From positions 1 through 25,402 of the IMG/VR virus record IMGVR_UViG_3300046009_006830: a DNA stretch of 25,402 nt. One strand, 5' to 3'. Positions 7,380-16,119 of this stretch are shown one piece after another. Origin of the DNA: a virus. Position 1 is the first letter of the stretch. The number at the start of each line of letters is the position of its first letter. The position numbers and the translations under genes are program-made. The notes beneath the pieces are model-generated. The model saw nothing but the letters and a program-made list of their open reading frames with translations, was not told where the DNA came from and ran no database searches.

Positions 7380-8733
7380 TTTTATGTCAGCTGCTGAACG
7401 TATGCGTGACCAACTTGGGCCATCTCGCTGCTATGCCAAGTGGAAGCAAGTGAGTTTGCACCTGACCACGGGCATGACAAATAGCTGTTATCATCCCCCA
7501 TTGCACAACATTGATGTTTCATTGTTGGCCGACAATCCCAGTGCATTACATAACACTCCGCATAAGAAAGATCAGCGTAAAATCATGCTGCGTAACCAAC
7601 GTCCCGCAGAATGTCAGTACTGTTGGAACATGGAGGACCTTGGCGAACTCAGTGATCGTCACTATCGTTCGGGTGAACCGTGGGCTGCTATAGATCTTGA
7701 TGAATTAACCGGGGATGAGGATGTTATTCCAAGTTATGTCGAAGTAAACTTTAGTAATGTTTGTCAATTGGCCTGCAGCTATTGTAGTCCTCAGTTTAGT
7801 TCAGCGTGGATGGATGATATAGAAAGAAATGGTGCATTTCCTACTTCTGTGCCACACAACGATCTAAGTCATTTTCAAGGACGTAGACGGCCTATCCCTG
7901 TGCGTGAACACAATCCTTATCTCACTGCATTTTGGCAGTGGTGGCCTCAACTTTATCCAAAACTTAGACATTTTAGAATGACCGGCGGTGAGCCAATACT
8001 TGATAAAAACACTTACCGTGTGTTTGATTATATTCTGTCGGCCCCACATCCGGAACTGCACATTGATGTCACTAGTAATTTCAGTGTGCCAGAAAGCATT
8101 TTTGATCGTTATTTGAATTATGTGCAAAAACTATGTAATTCTAAAATTGAACACTTTATGCAGTATGTCAGTATTGATACTGGTAATTGGCACCAAGCAG
8201 GTTATATCAGACGAGGACTTGATGTAAAACAGCTTTTAAAAAATGTAGATCGCTATTTAGAAGAAGTTCTATCTAGAAATAGTCTTACGTTTATCATTAC
8301 TTTGAACAATCTAAGTGTGCCAGGATTAGATCAATTACTTGACTATATTCTTGAATTAAGAGCACGACACAGTAGGACTTATCAGCGAGTATGGTTTGAT
8401 ACGCCAGTGCTTCGTACTCCACGTTGGCAAAGTTTACAAATATTACCTGCAAGTTATCAACGAAGAATGCAACAGCATGTAGAGTTCATGCGCGACAATC
8501 TCATGCCCGAGGACAGTTTTGTTGGTTTCAAAGATTATGAAATACAGCGTATGGAACGTGCTTTGGCTTGGATGCGGGAACCACAAGATCAGCAAGAAAA
8601 AATCAAATCACAAAGCGACTTTTACAAATTTTTTTCTGAATATGATAGGCGCATGAGCACTAGATTTGTTGACTTTTTTCCTGAAATGTCTAGTTTTTGG
8701 ATGGAATGTGAGAATCATGCTAGGCAATCGTAA
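7369..8733 (+). CDS. Radical SAM protein, N-terminal twitch type, subclass A copy 1 (454 aa)
   Basis: The radical SAM core is CQLACSYC (C132, C136, C139; CX3CX2C for the [4Fe-4S] cluster), followed by TGGEP (GGEP 206-209, SAM binding). Before the core lie C21, C40 and CQYC (C82, C85) in the setting SCYHPP...QRP.ECQYCW, which fits the 'N-terminal twitch' radical SAM proteins (N_Twi_rSAM) and suggests a second Fe-S site. The C-terminus ends in YDRRM..RFVDFFPEMSSFW, a motif shared with its relatives. AAGG 6 nt upstream supports ATG 7369. The substrate is unknown: peptide, sugar or nucleotide are all possible. The closest relative in the window is the protein at 9864-11195. Confidence 0.85.
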   Translation: MGSDFMSAAERMRDQLGPSRCYAKWKQVSLHLTTGMTNSCYHPPLHNIDVSLLADNPSALHNTPHKKDQRKIMLRNQRPAECQYCWNMEDLGELSDRHYRSGEPWAAIDLDELTGDEDVIPSYVEVNFSNVCQLACSYCSPQFSSAWMDDIERNGAFPTSVPHNDLSHFQGRRRPIPVREHNPYLTAFWQWWPQLYPKLRHFRMTGGEPILDKNTYRVFDYILSAPHPELHIDVTSNFSVPESIFDRYLNYVQKLCNSKIEHFMQYVSIDTGNWHQAGYIRRGLDVKQLLKNVDRYLEEVLSRNSLTFIITLNNLSVPGLDQLLDYILELRARHSRTYQRVWFDTPVLRTPRWQSLQILPASYQRRMQQHVEFMRDNLMPEDSFVGFKDYEIQRMERALAWMREPQDQQEKIKSQSDFYKFFSEYDRRMSTRFVDFFPEMSSFWMECENHARQS

Positions 8734-9871
8734 ATTAATCTGTGATACTTTTTGCGAAGTTTATGATCTGCTCAAGCCCTGGATTGATCATGATTTTTTT
8801 AACTTCAGAGAGCACACAATTATACCAGGAGCAATTTATATGATTGGCCGTGCTCAAGTCAATCTCAATGTTGATAAAATCAAAAACATTGCAGAAAATA
8901 ATCTAGCCACAATTATTATAAGCAATCCTGCTGAAGGCAGTGAAACTCTAAAGCATCATATGCAGCGTATAGGCCTGATGGATCTTTGCGTGTCTGGTCG
9001 TATTCTTCTACTAGGCGGGGGAGACATGGAACCAGAGTTCAAATTTTTATGTTTTGATAGTTTCTTACCAAAAATTTTTGACTATGAAGAAAATGTACAG
9101 GCAAGCTCACAGATAACTGAAATTTTTACCAAGCAAAACAAACCTTATAAGTTTTTGTTTCTAAATGGTAGAGCCAGACCCAATCGTAAATATTTGTTGC
9201 ATTATTTTCAACACATAGGTTTGCTTGATCAAACCATTTGGACAAATTTAGATACGTTTACAGGCACCACCAGCGAAATACATTGTTACATCAACAATGA
9301 AGATCTAATGTTACACAACATGCCGATAAAACTTCTTGACGAAAAATATGAAGTAGATCGATACCGAAGTAATTTACAAAAACAGTATGGCACCGGCTGG
9401 GCCAAAAACGATCTTTTTGAATATCAAGGCGGCATGGAGTGGGGCGACGTATATATCAACCCTGCACCTTATATTGACAGTTATTTCAGTGTGGTAACCG
9501 AAACCATATTCACATATCCATATAGTTTTAGAACAGAAAAGTTATGGAAACCCATAGCAATGGGTCATCCTTTTGTTGTGGTATCTAATCAAGGATATTA
9601 TCGTGACTTACACAATCTTGGTTTTAAGACATTTGGTCATTTAATTGATGAAAATTTTGATACAATTCAACATAACTTAACTAGATTAAAGCGTATGAGA
9701 GATGTTATAGTTGACTTATGCAACAGCGATTTACCATCATTTCTAAGTGCTGCACGTGATGTTTGTGAATACAATCAAACGCATTTATGGGAAATGAGAG
9801 ACAAAGTTAGAAATGAATTTCCACATCGCTATCGTGAGTTTTTGATTGAACAAGGTGTTATCAATGAATGA
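8717..9871 (+). CDS. TEK-family putative glycosyltransferase, copy 2 (384 aa)
   Basis: ATG 8717 is chosen over an upstream TTG at 8666, which would need a 68-nt overlap. The motif order is as in the first copy: FLNGRARPNR (148-157), E262, TEKLWKPI (273-280), PF (285-286), LGFKTFG (301-307). The N-terminal 110 residues differ (an IIISNPAEGS strand and turn, then GRILLLGGGDMEPEF) and may bind the acceptor. The TEK region resembles the donor-binding loop of GT10 fucosyltransferases; this is inference, and no family match has been run. It sits between two radical SAM genes and overlaps both (17 and 8 nt). No membrane segment is seen. Confidence 0.5.
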   Translation: MLGNRKLICDTFCEVYDLLKPWIDHDFFNFREHTIIPGAIYMIGRAQVNLNVDKIKNIAENNLATIIISNPAEGSETLKHHMQRIGLMDLCVSGRILLLGGGDMEPEFKFLCFDSFLPKIFDYEENVQASSQITEIFTKQNKPYKFLFLNGRARPNRKYLLHYFQHIGLLDQTIWTNLDTFTGTTSEIHCYINNEDLMLHNMPIKLLDEKYEVDRYRSNLQKQYGTGWAKNDLFEYQGGMEWGDVYINPAPYIDSYFSVVTETIFTYPYSFRTEKLWKPIAMGHPFVVVSNQGYYRDLHNLGFKTFGHLIDENFDTIQHNLTRLKRMRDVIVDLCNSDLPSFLSAARDVCEYNQTHLWEMRDKVRNEFPHRYREFLIEQGVINE

Positions 9872-11195
9872 TTTAGAATTCAAACACAGTGTTCTTGACA
9901 AAGTGTCACAAAGTTTTTGTGCAGCCAAGTGGTACAATGCTACTATTTGGCTAGGCAGCGGGCAGACCACTAGTTGTCATCATCCGCCTGCACACGCTAT
10001 AGGTCCAGAATTTATTGATAATCCCAAAGCAATTCACAACACAGCGCAAAAGAAAAAAGACAGAGCCATGATGTTGGCTGGACAGAGACCCAGTGGTTGT
10101 GAATATTGTTGGAAGATCGAAGACATGGGACGCGATGCTGTAAGCGACCGTGTGTACAAATCAAAAATTTATTCCTTAAAGGCATTAGATGAAGCCAGTG
10201 GTTTACCCCCGGATCAAGACATCAATCTACAGACTTTGGAAATTGCCTTTGACCGCACTTGTCAGTTTGCTTGCAGTTATTGTAATCCTGCATTTAGTTC
10301 AACTTGGGTCAAAGATATACGCAATCACGGACCTTACACTAGTTTGGTCAGCGACGGTCGCAACCACTTTACACACACTCATGATTCTGCACAACAATAT
10401 GATTATGGACAAAACAACCCATATGTTGATGCTTTTTTTAAATGGTGGGAAAGCGATTTACATGATACACTTCAAGAATTACGTATCACCGGCGGCGAAC
10501 CTCTTATGTCCGGGCACACCTGGCGGCTCATTGAATGGTTTCAAAACAATCAAGGCCGTAGTAAAACACGTTTGGCAATCAACAGTAATCTTGGAATGCC
10601 TGCAGAAAAGATACAAAAATTACTAGATGCTTGTCAAGGTATTGAATTAGACATCTACACCAGTAATGAAAGTTTACAAGCACAAGCTGAATATATACGT
10701 GATGGATTGAATTGGCAGCAGTGGAGCACAAACATGGACATGTTGATCAAAAGTGGTCAGATTCGAGCACTGCATGTAATGAACACTATCAACGCTCTTT
10801 GTTTAGAAAGTCTTCCTGAGTTTTTAACCAAGCTACTGGAGTGGAAATCTCAATTTGGCCCAAACTTTCCTAATTTTACTTTGAATATTTTGAGGTTCCC
10901 TAGTTTTCAATCTCCATTGGTTTTACCAGACACATTAAGGATGCAACATCGCGACAGATTGCGGCACTGGTTAGACACTTGGTACAATCATTCAATGTTG
11001 CATCAACACGAACGTGATCATGTGCAACGTTTGATTGATTACTTAGATGTGGTAAAAACTCCGCACAGTGAGGCGTTTAATTTACATAGTCTAAGGAATG
11101 ATTTTAAACAGTTTTATAAACAATACGATAATCGTAGAGGAAAAAGTCTAGTTGACACCTTTCCAACGATTGGGCAATGGTACGAATCATTATGA
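9864..11195 (+). CDS. Radical SAM protein, N-terminal twitch type, subclass A copy 2 (443 aa)
   Basis: The start at ATG 9864 overlaps the previous stop by 8 nt and has AAGG upstream. Key residues are C133, C137, C140 in CQFACSYC and GGEP at 210-213. The N-terminal cysteines C19, C38, C79 and C82 sit in the same contexts as in the protein at 7369 (C.AKW, SC.HPP, C.YCW). The shared phrases NP.A.HNT, QRP..C.YCW and CSYC.P.FSS.W show that the two are paralogues. The C-terminus YDNRRGKSLVDTFP again matches. It is probably part of a tandem duplication of a two-gene unit with the TEK-family gene before it. The reaction is unknown. Confidence 0.85.
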   Translation: MNDLEFKHSVLDKVSQSFCAAKWYNATIWLGSGQTTSCHHPPAHAIGPEFIDNPKAIHNTAQKKKDRAMMLAGQRPSGCEYCWKIEDMGRDAVSDRVYKSKIYSLKALDEASGLPPDQDINLQTLEIAFDRTCQFACSYCNPAFSSTWVKDIRNHGPYTSLVSDGRNHFTHTHDSAQQYDYGQNNPYVDAFFKWWESDLHDTLQELRITGGEPLMSGHTWRLIEWFQNNQGRSKTRLAINSNLGMPAEKIQKLLDACQGIELDIYTSNESLQAQAEYIRDGLNWQQWSTNMDMLIKSGQIRALHVMNTINALCLESLPEFLTKLLEWKSQFGPNFPNFTLNILRFPSFQSPLVLPDTLRMQHRDRLRHWLDTWYNHSMLHQHERDHVQRLIDYLDVVKTPHSEAFNLHSLRNDFKQFYKQYDNRRGKSLVDTFPTIGQWYESL

Positions 11196-12484
11196 CTTAC
11201 AAATACGATTCCACTGATTTAGTTAAACCAGCTAATTTAACTGAGCAGGAAAGTAATTTACTAAAGCAGAGCAAAACTTTCTGCATATATCCTTGGATAC
11301 ATCTACATGCATACCCCACTGGTGAAGCTTATCCATGCTGCCATGCTGAAATGGCAGTTGGTCCTGTGGGCAGTTGTAAACAAAACACACTGCAAGAAAT
11401 TGCAAACAGTGATAGAATGAAACAGCTTAGAATAGATATGTTGACCGAAAACGAGAATGAATATTGTCAACGATGCTATGAGCAAGAAGCAGCAGGGTTT
11501 TTCAGCGGCAGACGCAGTGCTAATAAACATCATGGACATAAAATAAAACAAATATACAAAACTGATCTAACCGGCGCTGTTGAAAATTTTGAGATGTCTT
11601 ATTGGGATGTACGATTTAGTAATCTGTGCAATCTACGATGTAGAAGTTGCGGTCATATATTTTCCAGTCAATGGTATCAAGATCAAGCAAAGCTGGCTGG
11701 TGAAGATTGGGCTAAAACACACAAGGTTTTAAACATTGCCGGGCGACATGAAACTGACATGTGGGAACAGTTGGAACCGCATCTTGAGTATGTTGAGCAA
11801 ATTTACTTTGCTGGTGGTGAGCCTTTGCTTATGGAAGAGCACTACAACATTCTTGAAGAACTAGTCAAGAGAAAAAAGTTTGATGTAAGACTGATCTATA
11901 ACACAAATTTTACACATACACAGTTAAAAGATCGCAGTGTGTTTGACTATTGGAAATTGTTTGACAGTGTGAGTGTAGGTGCAAGTCTGGATGGGGCAGG
12001 TAACTATGCAGAGTATATACGCAAAGGTTGTAACTGGAAACAAATTGAGCAGAATCGCGTGGATATGCTGCGTATATGCCCACAAGTGGACTTTTATGTT
12101 TCAGCCACTTTGAGCATAATGAATGCCTTGCACTTACCAGATTTTCACAAACACTGGGTGGACAGTGGCTTCATAAAGCATCAGGATTTTAATATCAATA
12201 TCTTACAAGATCCAGATCATTACAGAATAGACATCGCCGGTTCGGGTTATAAGCAAGAAATCAAACAAAAATTTGAACAACATATAACATGGCTAGAGCC
12301 ACACGATAAACTGCGCCGCGCAGTCACTGGTTATCAAAGTGCAATTAATTTTTTGTATTCGCAACACAGCCAACAATTACAAGAGAAATTTTGGAGCAAA
12401 ACGTCGCAATTAGATCAAATACGCAATGAAAACATTTTGGATGTAATTCCAGAACTAGCGAGATTAAACAATGAAACTTCCTAA
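11192..12484 (+). CDS. Radical SAM protein, N-terminal twitch type, subclass B copy 1 (430 aa)
   Basis: ATG 11192 is preferred to ATG 11177 because it gives the ATGA overlap usual in this operon. The core is CNLRCRSC (C146, C150, C153) and AGGEPL (GGEP 208-211). The N-terminal region has FCIYPWIHLHAYPTGEAYPCC (C31, C49, C50) and CQRC (C92, C95), the layout of N_Twi_rSAM proteins. It differs from subclass A in using FC..PW and a CC pair in place of SC.HPP. A SLDGAG segment near 263-268 and the C-terminal LDQIRNENILDVIPELARL are shared with other B members. The substrate is unknown. It is the first of three B-type genes in a row. Confidence 0.85.
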   Translation: MTYKYDSTDLVKPANLTEQESNLLKQSKTFCIYPWIHLHAYPTGEAYPCCHAEMAVGPVGSCKQNTLQEIANSDRMKQLRIDMLTENENEYCQRCYEQEAAGFFSGRRSANKHHGHKIKQIYKTDLTGAVENFEMSYWDVRFSNLCNLRCRSCGHIFSSQWYQDQAKLAGEDWAKTHKVLNIAGRHETDMWEQLEPHLEYVEQIYFAGGEPLLMEEHYNILEELVKRKKFDVRLIYNTNFTHTQLKDRSVFDYWKLFDSVSVGASLDGAGNYAEYIRKGCNWKQIEQNRVDMLRICPQVDFYVSATLSIMNALHLPDFHKHWVDSGFIKHQDFNINILQDPDHYRIDIAGSGYKQEIKQKFEQHITWLEPHDKLRRAVTGYQSAINFLYSQHSQQLQEKFWSKTSQLDQIRNENILDVIPELARLNNETS

Positions 12485-13712
12485 CGAAAAGTTTTGTATA
12501 CTGCCTTGGTTAAGCATTGAAACCAGTCCCATTGGCACAGTACGCCCTTGTTGTTTAGCCAAAGATGAGATAACCGATGACTCAGACACCAAATTCCAAC
12601 TTAAAACCGCGAGTTTCAATCAAATACGAAACAGCAGTTACATGCAAAAACTCCGAAGCCAATTCATTGCAGGTGAACTTCCGGCCACATGTGAGCGTTG
12701 TTGGGCAGTTGAAAACAGCGGAGGAACCAGCAAACGACAACACACAATCAACAGATTAAAACACATAGTTGACGATCAAGAATGGGGGCAAGATGCTAAA
12801 GAATTATTGTTTTTAGATTTGAAGCTTGGAAACATCTGCAACTTAAAATGTAGAATATGTGGTCCTTGGAGTTCCAGTAGCTACGCAGCAGAAGAAGTAG
12901 GCGAAATCATGACTATTGATCGTAAACAGACCTACGCATATCAAATGTTACGTGAAGGACGTTGGCCCAGAGAAAGTACGCAGTTTTGGCAAGAGTTAGA
13001 TCTCATAGCTGATCAAATACGTTATCTTGAGTTCACCGGTGGCGAACCTTTTATGATTGCAGAACACTTTGATTTTTTGCAAACTCTTGTGGATAGAGGG
13101 TTAGCTGCAAATATTGAAATACACTACAATACCAATGGTACACATTATCCTGAACGTGGTATTGAACTTTGGCCACATTTCAAATTAGTTGAAATAGCAT
13201 TTAGTATTGATGATCTTGGCAAACGATTTGAATATCAGCGCACAGGGGCAAAATGGTTAGAAGTGCATGATAACCTATATAAGTTTAGACATCTACGCCA
13301 GCAAAGTAAAAATATTCAAATACAGTTGTGCTGTACAATCAGTGTTTGGAATGTGATTTACTTTCCTGAGATAGCTGCATGGGCAACATTGTTTCCATGG
13401 GATTTTGTTTACTGGAACTACTTACATGACAGTCCGGTATGGTGCATTGCCAATATCGCTAAATCCACCAAAGAAAACATTGCAAACTATTTGCGTGGTA
13501 AAATGATAGTGGATCAACACGCCGAAGATTTAGAAAAAATTATAGCATTTATGTTTAGTAAACAGGGTTGGATTGGCACAGGCGGTGGCGGCACACTGAC
13601 TTATGAAATCAGCAAATTAGATAAACTTAGGCAACAGAGATTACAGGACGTTGCCCCAGAGCTGGCTGAAATAATAGGTTACCAAGGTCCTTATGAATAT
13701 GCAGAAACCTGA
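12471..13712 (+). CDS. Radical SAM protein, N-terminal twitch type, subclass B copy 2 (413 aa)
   Basis: The cluster motif CNLKCRIC (C123, C127, C130) and TGGEPF (GGEP 190-193) mark the radical SAM barrel. The N-terminus gives FCILPW (C9), RPCC (C27, C28) and CERCW (C74, C77), the same spacing as its neighbours. At the position where other copies have SLDG it has SIDDLGKRFEYQRTG. A CC pair also occurs in the C-terminal half (QIQLCCTISVWN), possibly unrelated to iron binding. The C-terminus LDKLRQQRLQDVAPELAEI matches the upstream B member. It overlaps the preceding gene by 14 nt and the next by 20 nt. The role is unknown but is probably distinct from that of its paralogues, given the strong divergence. 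Confidence 0.85.
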   Translation: MKLPNEKFCILPWLSIETSPIGTVRPCCLAKDEITDDSDTKFQLKTASFNQIRNSSYMQKLRSQFIAGELPATCERCWAVENSGGTSKRQHTINRLKHIVDDQEWGQDAKELLFLDLKLGNICNLKCRICGPWSSSSYAAEEVGEIMTIDRKQTYAYQMLREGRWPRESTQFWQELDLIADQIRYLEFTGGEPFMIAEHFDFLQTLVDRGLAANIEIHYNTNGTHYPERGIELWPHFKLVEIAFSIDDLGKRFEYQRTGAKWLEVHDNLYKFRHLRQQSKNIQIQLCCTISVWNVIYFPEIAAWATLFPWDFVYWNYLHDSPVWCIANIAKSTKENIANYLRGKMIVDQHAEDLEKIIAFMFSKQGWIGTGGGGTLTYEISKLDKLRQQRLQDVAPELAEIIGYQGPYEYAET

Positions 13713-14991
13713 TACACTGTGTCTTGCTCCTTGGGTACACACGTACCTGAGTCCTCAGACTGAGCGCAGAATGTGCTGTGCCAGTCGCGAACCAGCACAA
13801 AACTTCAAACAATACATAGACACAGATTCAGGCACAGGAAAGTATATTCCAATCACACTTGAACAACATTGGAACAGCGATCATATGCGAGGTGTAAGGC
13901 GTCGTATGTTGGCCGGGGAAACCTTACCAGAGTGCGAAGTATGTAATGATAAACTGTTGAATACCAGTGTGTATAGAGATTATTTTACACATTTGTTTGG
14001 ACATAAAATCAATGAAATTTATGCTACCACTGACCACAGTGGTAGAACTACCATGGTTCCTGTGTCGTGGGACTATCGTTTCTCCAACCTGTGCAACTTT
14101 AAATGCAGAACTTGTGGGGATATGCTGAGTTCGTCATGGGAAGCTGAACAAAAAGCACAGGGGATGATTGACTGGACAAATCCAAAAAATAATTGGATGC
14201 GGAAGGACATACGTGAACACATCACTCAGTTTCAAGATACACAAATTGAAGCTGAGTTTGCTGCCGCTGTTGAGCAACATCGTGTTGAAGAGGTTTATTG
14301 GGTAGGCGGTGAGCCATTGATGTACGAACAACACTGGCACTACATGCCGCGTATTATTGAATTAGGTGATGGAGACAAAATTTATGTCAGGTATAATACT
14401 AATCTTAGTAGGGTTGATCATCGTGGAATCAATCTTTTCCGCGATATACTTGCGAAATGCCGTGATTGGCAAATCTGTGCCAGTCTCGATGGAGTTGGTG
14501 AAATCGGTGAATACATCCGTACAGGTCTTGATTACTCAAGATGGTTACAAAATTTTAGGCAAGGAATAGAGCACAGGACTCATGCAAGACAAATGCGTAT
14601 TGATTTTACCTTGACGCTACCGGGCATGGATCAAATATTGCTGGTGGAAAATCTTGCAGAAGAACTAGGGGTAGAAATTTTAACCAAAGTGGTGTTTAGT
14701 TTTAGCCCCGAAATAGTCATGAGCCCGCTGTGTTTACCAAGAAAAATTTTAACCAATTGGGTGCAAGACATTTTATCCAAAGCCAAAACTCGCACAGTCA
14801 AAGACATGTTGACGCAGTTGTTGACTAGACCCACATTTGAAGAACAATGGCCAGAATCTTACCAACAAGGTCTACAGCAAGGTAAACAACGAATTCTTAA
14901 ACTGGAACAAATTAGATCGCATTCAACGTCAATGGATAGTATACTGTCAACAAGAAGTGATGTTTACCAATGGTGGAATCAAATTGCTTGA
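13693..14991 (+). CDS. Radical SAM protein, N-terminal twitch type, subclass B copy 3 (432 aa)
   Basis: AAGG at 13684-13687 supports ATG 13693. The cysteines are C10 (LCLAPW), C28 and C29 (MCC), C81 and C84 (CEVC), then the core CNFKCRTC (C134, C138, C141) and VGGEPL (GGEP 205-208). SLDGVGEIGEYIRTG near 255-269 is close to the equivalent part of the protein at 11192, suggesting these two are nearest relatives. The C-terminal motif is degenerate (LEQIRSHSTSMDSIL) compared with the LD.(I/L)R...DV.PE of the other two B copies. It is the fifth and last radical SAM gene. It overlaps the next gene by about 32 nt. Confidence 0.85.
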   Translation: MNMQKPDTLCLAPWVHTYLSPQTERRMCCASREPAQNFKQYIDTDSGTGKYIPITLEQHWNSDHMRGVRRRMLAGETLPECEVCNDKLLNTSVYRDYFTHLFGHKINEIYATTDHSGRTTMVPVSWDYRFSNLCNFKCRTCGDMLSSSWEAEQKAQGMIDWTNPKNNWMRKDIREHITQFQDTQIEAEFAAAVEQHRVEEVYWVGGEPLMYEQHWHYMPRIIELGDGDKIYVRYNTNLSRVDHRGINLFRDILAKCRDWQICASLDGVGEIGEYIRTGLDYSRWLQNFRQGIEHRTHARQMRIDFTLTLPGMDQILLVENLAEELGVEILTKVVFSFSPEIVMSPLCLPRKILTNWVQDILSKAKTRTVKDMLTQLLTRPTFEEQWPESYQQGLQQGKQRILKLEQIRSHSTSMDSILSTRSDVYQWWNQIA

Positions 14992-16021
14992 TAGAATTGA
15001 AATCTCGTTACGCAGCAAAGATCGCAATGTTCATCAAATCTATGTTGATGTGCATGATAATTCTTTGAGCAAAAAATGGTTGCAGGCACTCAACAGTGCG
15101 CTGAATTCAAACTGTCATTTAGAAAAAAATTATTGTTGGCTTGGTTTTGTAGAAGGAGAGAGAAATCTAGAGTTCTTATGCAAACAAGTCAATGCTAGTA
15201 TAGATGCTATCAACGCAGGATCTATTGGTTACAAAATCAACGATGAGTTCAATGTTGGCAACGTTTTACATACTAACTTAGAATTAAATCATAATCACTT
15301 AAATCACTTACATAGATATTTTGAAGATTTGCAAGGGTCAAGTCATAACTTGAGCATTTATTACAAAAACGCAGATCCAACTACACGTTGGCATATTAGA
15401 CAGTTGAATCTCTTGTGCCATGAAATTGAAAGCATGGCTTTGAGTGTAAAACAGTCTGTGAATGCGCCAGAATGGCGTAGACCAAGTCAACTCATGTGCT
15501 GGTTAAAGTCACAAAGATTTACGTTAGATGAAAGCGATTACGAATTTTTTGGAATAGAAACCATAGCACGTGATCTTGGCGGTGTTTATCTTGGGGTAAA
15601 CAAAGCAGTGGGCAAACATCATTGGGAGGTATTTTTGGATGAAGGCCGTGACAGCAGAGTTGAGGAATTGGTCACGCAGGCTCTTAGTTCGCAGACTGAA
15701 GCAGCTGGCGATTTTGACATTGAATGGGCAAACAATCCTGGTGCCTACAGTTTTATGCAGAAACGACTTGCAGAATTCCGGCAATGGTTACAACAAAACA
15801 ATTTTGACCCGGAAGATAAAAGTCTTACTATTGGGCATCCAAAAGTGGCACAGGTTGATCTACATGCTAGTTTTGGAACAACGGATTATCTTAAGATATG
15901 GCAAACTCTCGCAAGGCACATGGATGTATATTGTATAAAAACCAGTGAAGCCAAAGCCATATACGAATATCGCTGGGATGACCCAGATTACATAGATTTA
16001 CAGATCAAGGAACTGATATGA
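14960..16021 (+). CDS. Conserved phage protein of unknown function (353 aa)
   Basis: The open frame reaches back to a TTG at 14837, but that would overlap the radical SAM gene by 155 nt. ATG 14960 (preceded by GAAGTG) is the most likely start, and TTG 14984 is an alternative. The protein begins IKLLDRIEISLRSK and contains HLEKNYCWLGFVEGER, a His/Asn/Leu-rich stretch near 113-122, DPTTRWHIRQLNLLCHEIES, and in the C-terminal half FLDEGRDSRVEELV and IGHPKVAQVDLHASFG. I recall similar uncharacterised proteins in marine phages but know no function. There is no membrane segment and no recognisable fold motif. It sits between the radical SAM set and the carbamoyltransferase, with an ATGA overlap to the micro-protein, so it may belong to the same pathway. 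Confidence 0.65.
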   Translation: MFTNGGIKLLDRIEISLRSKDRNVHQIYVDVHDNSLSKKWLQALNSALNSNCHLEKNYCWLGFVEGERNLEFLCKQVNASIDAINAGSIGYKINDEFNVGNVLHTNLELNHNHLNHLHRYFEDLQGSSHNLSIYYKNADPTTRWHIRQLNLLCHEIESMALSVKQSVNAPEWRRPSQLMCWLKSQRFTLDESDYEFFGIETIARDLGGVYLGVNKAVGKHHWEVFLDEGRDSRVEELVTQALSSQTEAAGDFDIEWANNPGAYSFMQKRLAEFRQWLQQNNFDPEDKSLTIGHPKVAQVDLHASFGTTDYLKIWQTLARHMDVYCIKTSEAKAIYEYRWDDPDYIDLQIKELI

Positions 16022-16119
16022 AATGGATAAAAAATATTTGGTCAAGAATACGTTTAGAAATTCGGTATAGAAAAAAGCTTAGAGAACTTCGTAAACGAGA
16101 TCCCTTTATTTACAAATGA
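16018..16119 (+). CDS. Basic micro-protein (33 aa)
   Basis: A short frame runs from ATG 16018 to TGA 16117-16119 and is joined by ATGA overlaps at both ends. It begins MKWIKNIWSRIRLEIRYRKK and ends RDPFIYK, with 13 Lys/Arg against 3 acidic residues. The amphipathic, Trp- and Arg-rich make-up suggests a helix that binds a membrane surface, nucleic acid or an acidic partner. I recall similar tiny RYR..L.EL.KRDPFIY proteins upstream of carbamoyltransferase genes in cyanophages, which supports it as a real gene, but this needs a search. A role as peptide substrate of the nearby radical SAM enzymes is conceivable and untested. Confidence 0.7.
   Translation: MKWIKNIWSRIRLEIRYRKKLRELRKRDPFIYK

Noticed and set aside
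8666-8716. TTG start giving a 401-residue TEK protein
   Set aside because: It would overlap the radical SAM gene by 68 nt and adds residues translated from the conserved end of that gene. ATG 8717 fits the overlap style of the operon.
9846-9863. TTG start six codons upstream of the second subclass A radical SAM gene
   Set aside because: ATG 9864 has an AAGG in front and an 8-nt overlap with the previous gene, so it is the better start.
14837-14959. TTG start giving a 394-residue version of the unknown protein
   Set aside because: It needs a 155-nt overlap with the radical SAM gene, and the extra 41 residues look like an out-of-frame reading of that gene.
7369-16119. Reading the radical SAM set as a classic RiPP (modified peptide) cluster
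   Set aside because: No precursor with leader and core, no peptidase and no exporter is seen. The only small peptide is the 33-residue basic one, kept as a low-probability substrate.
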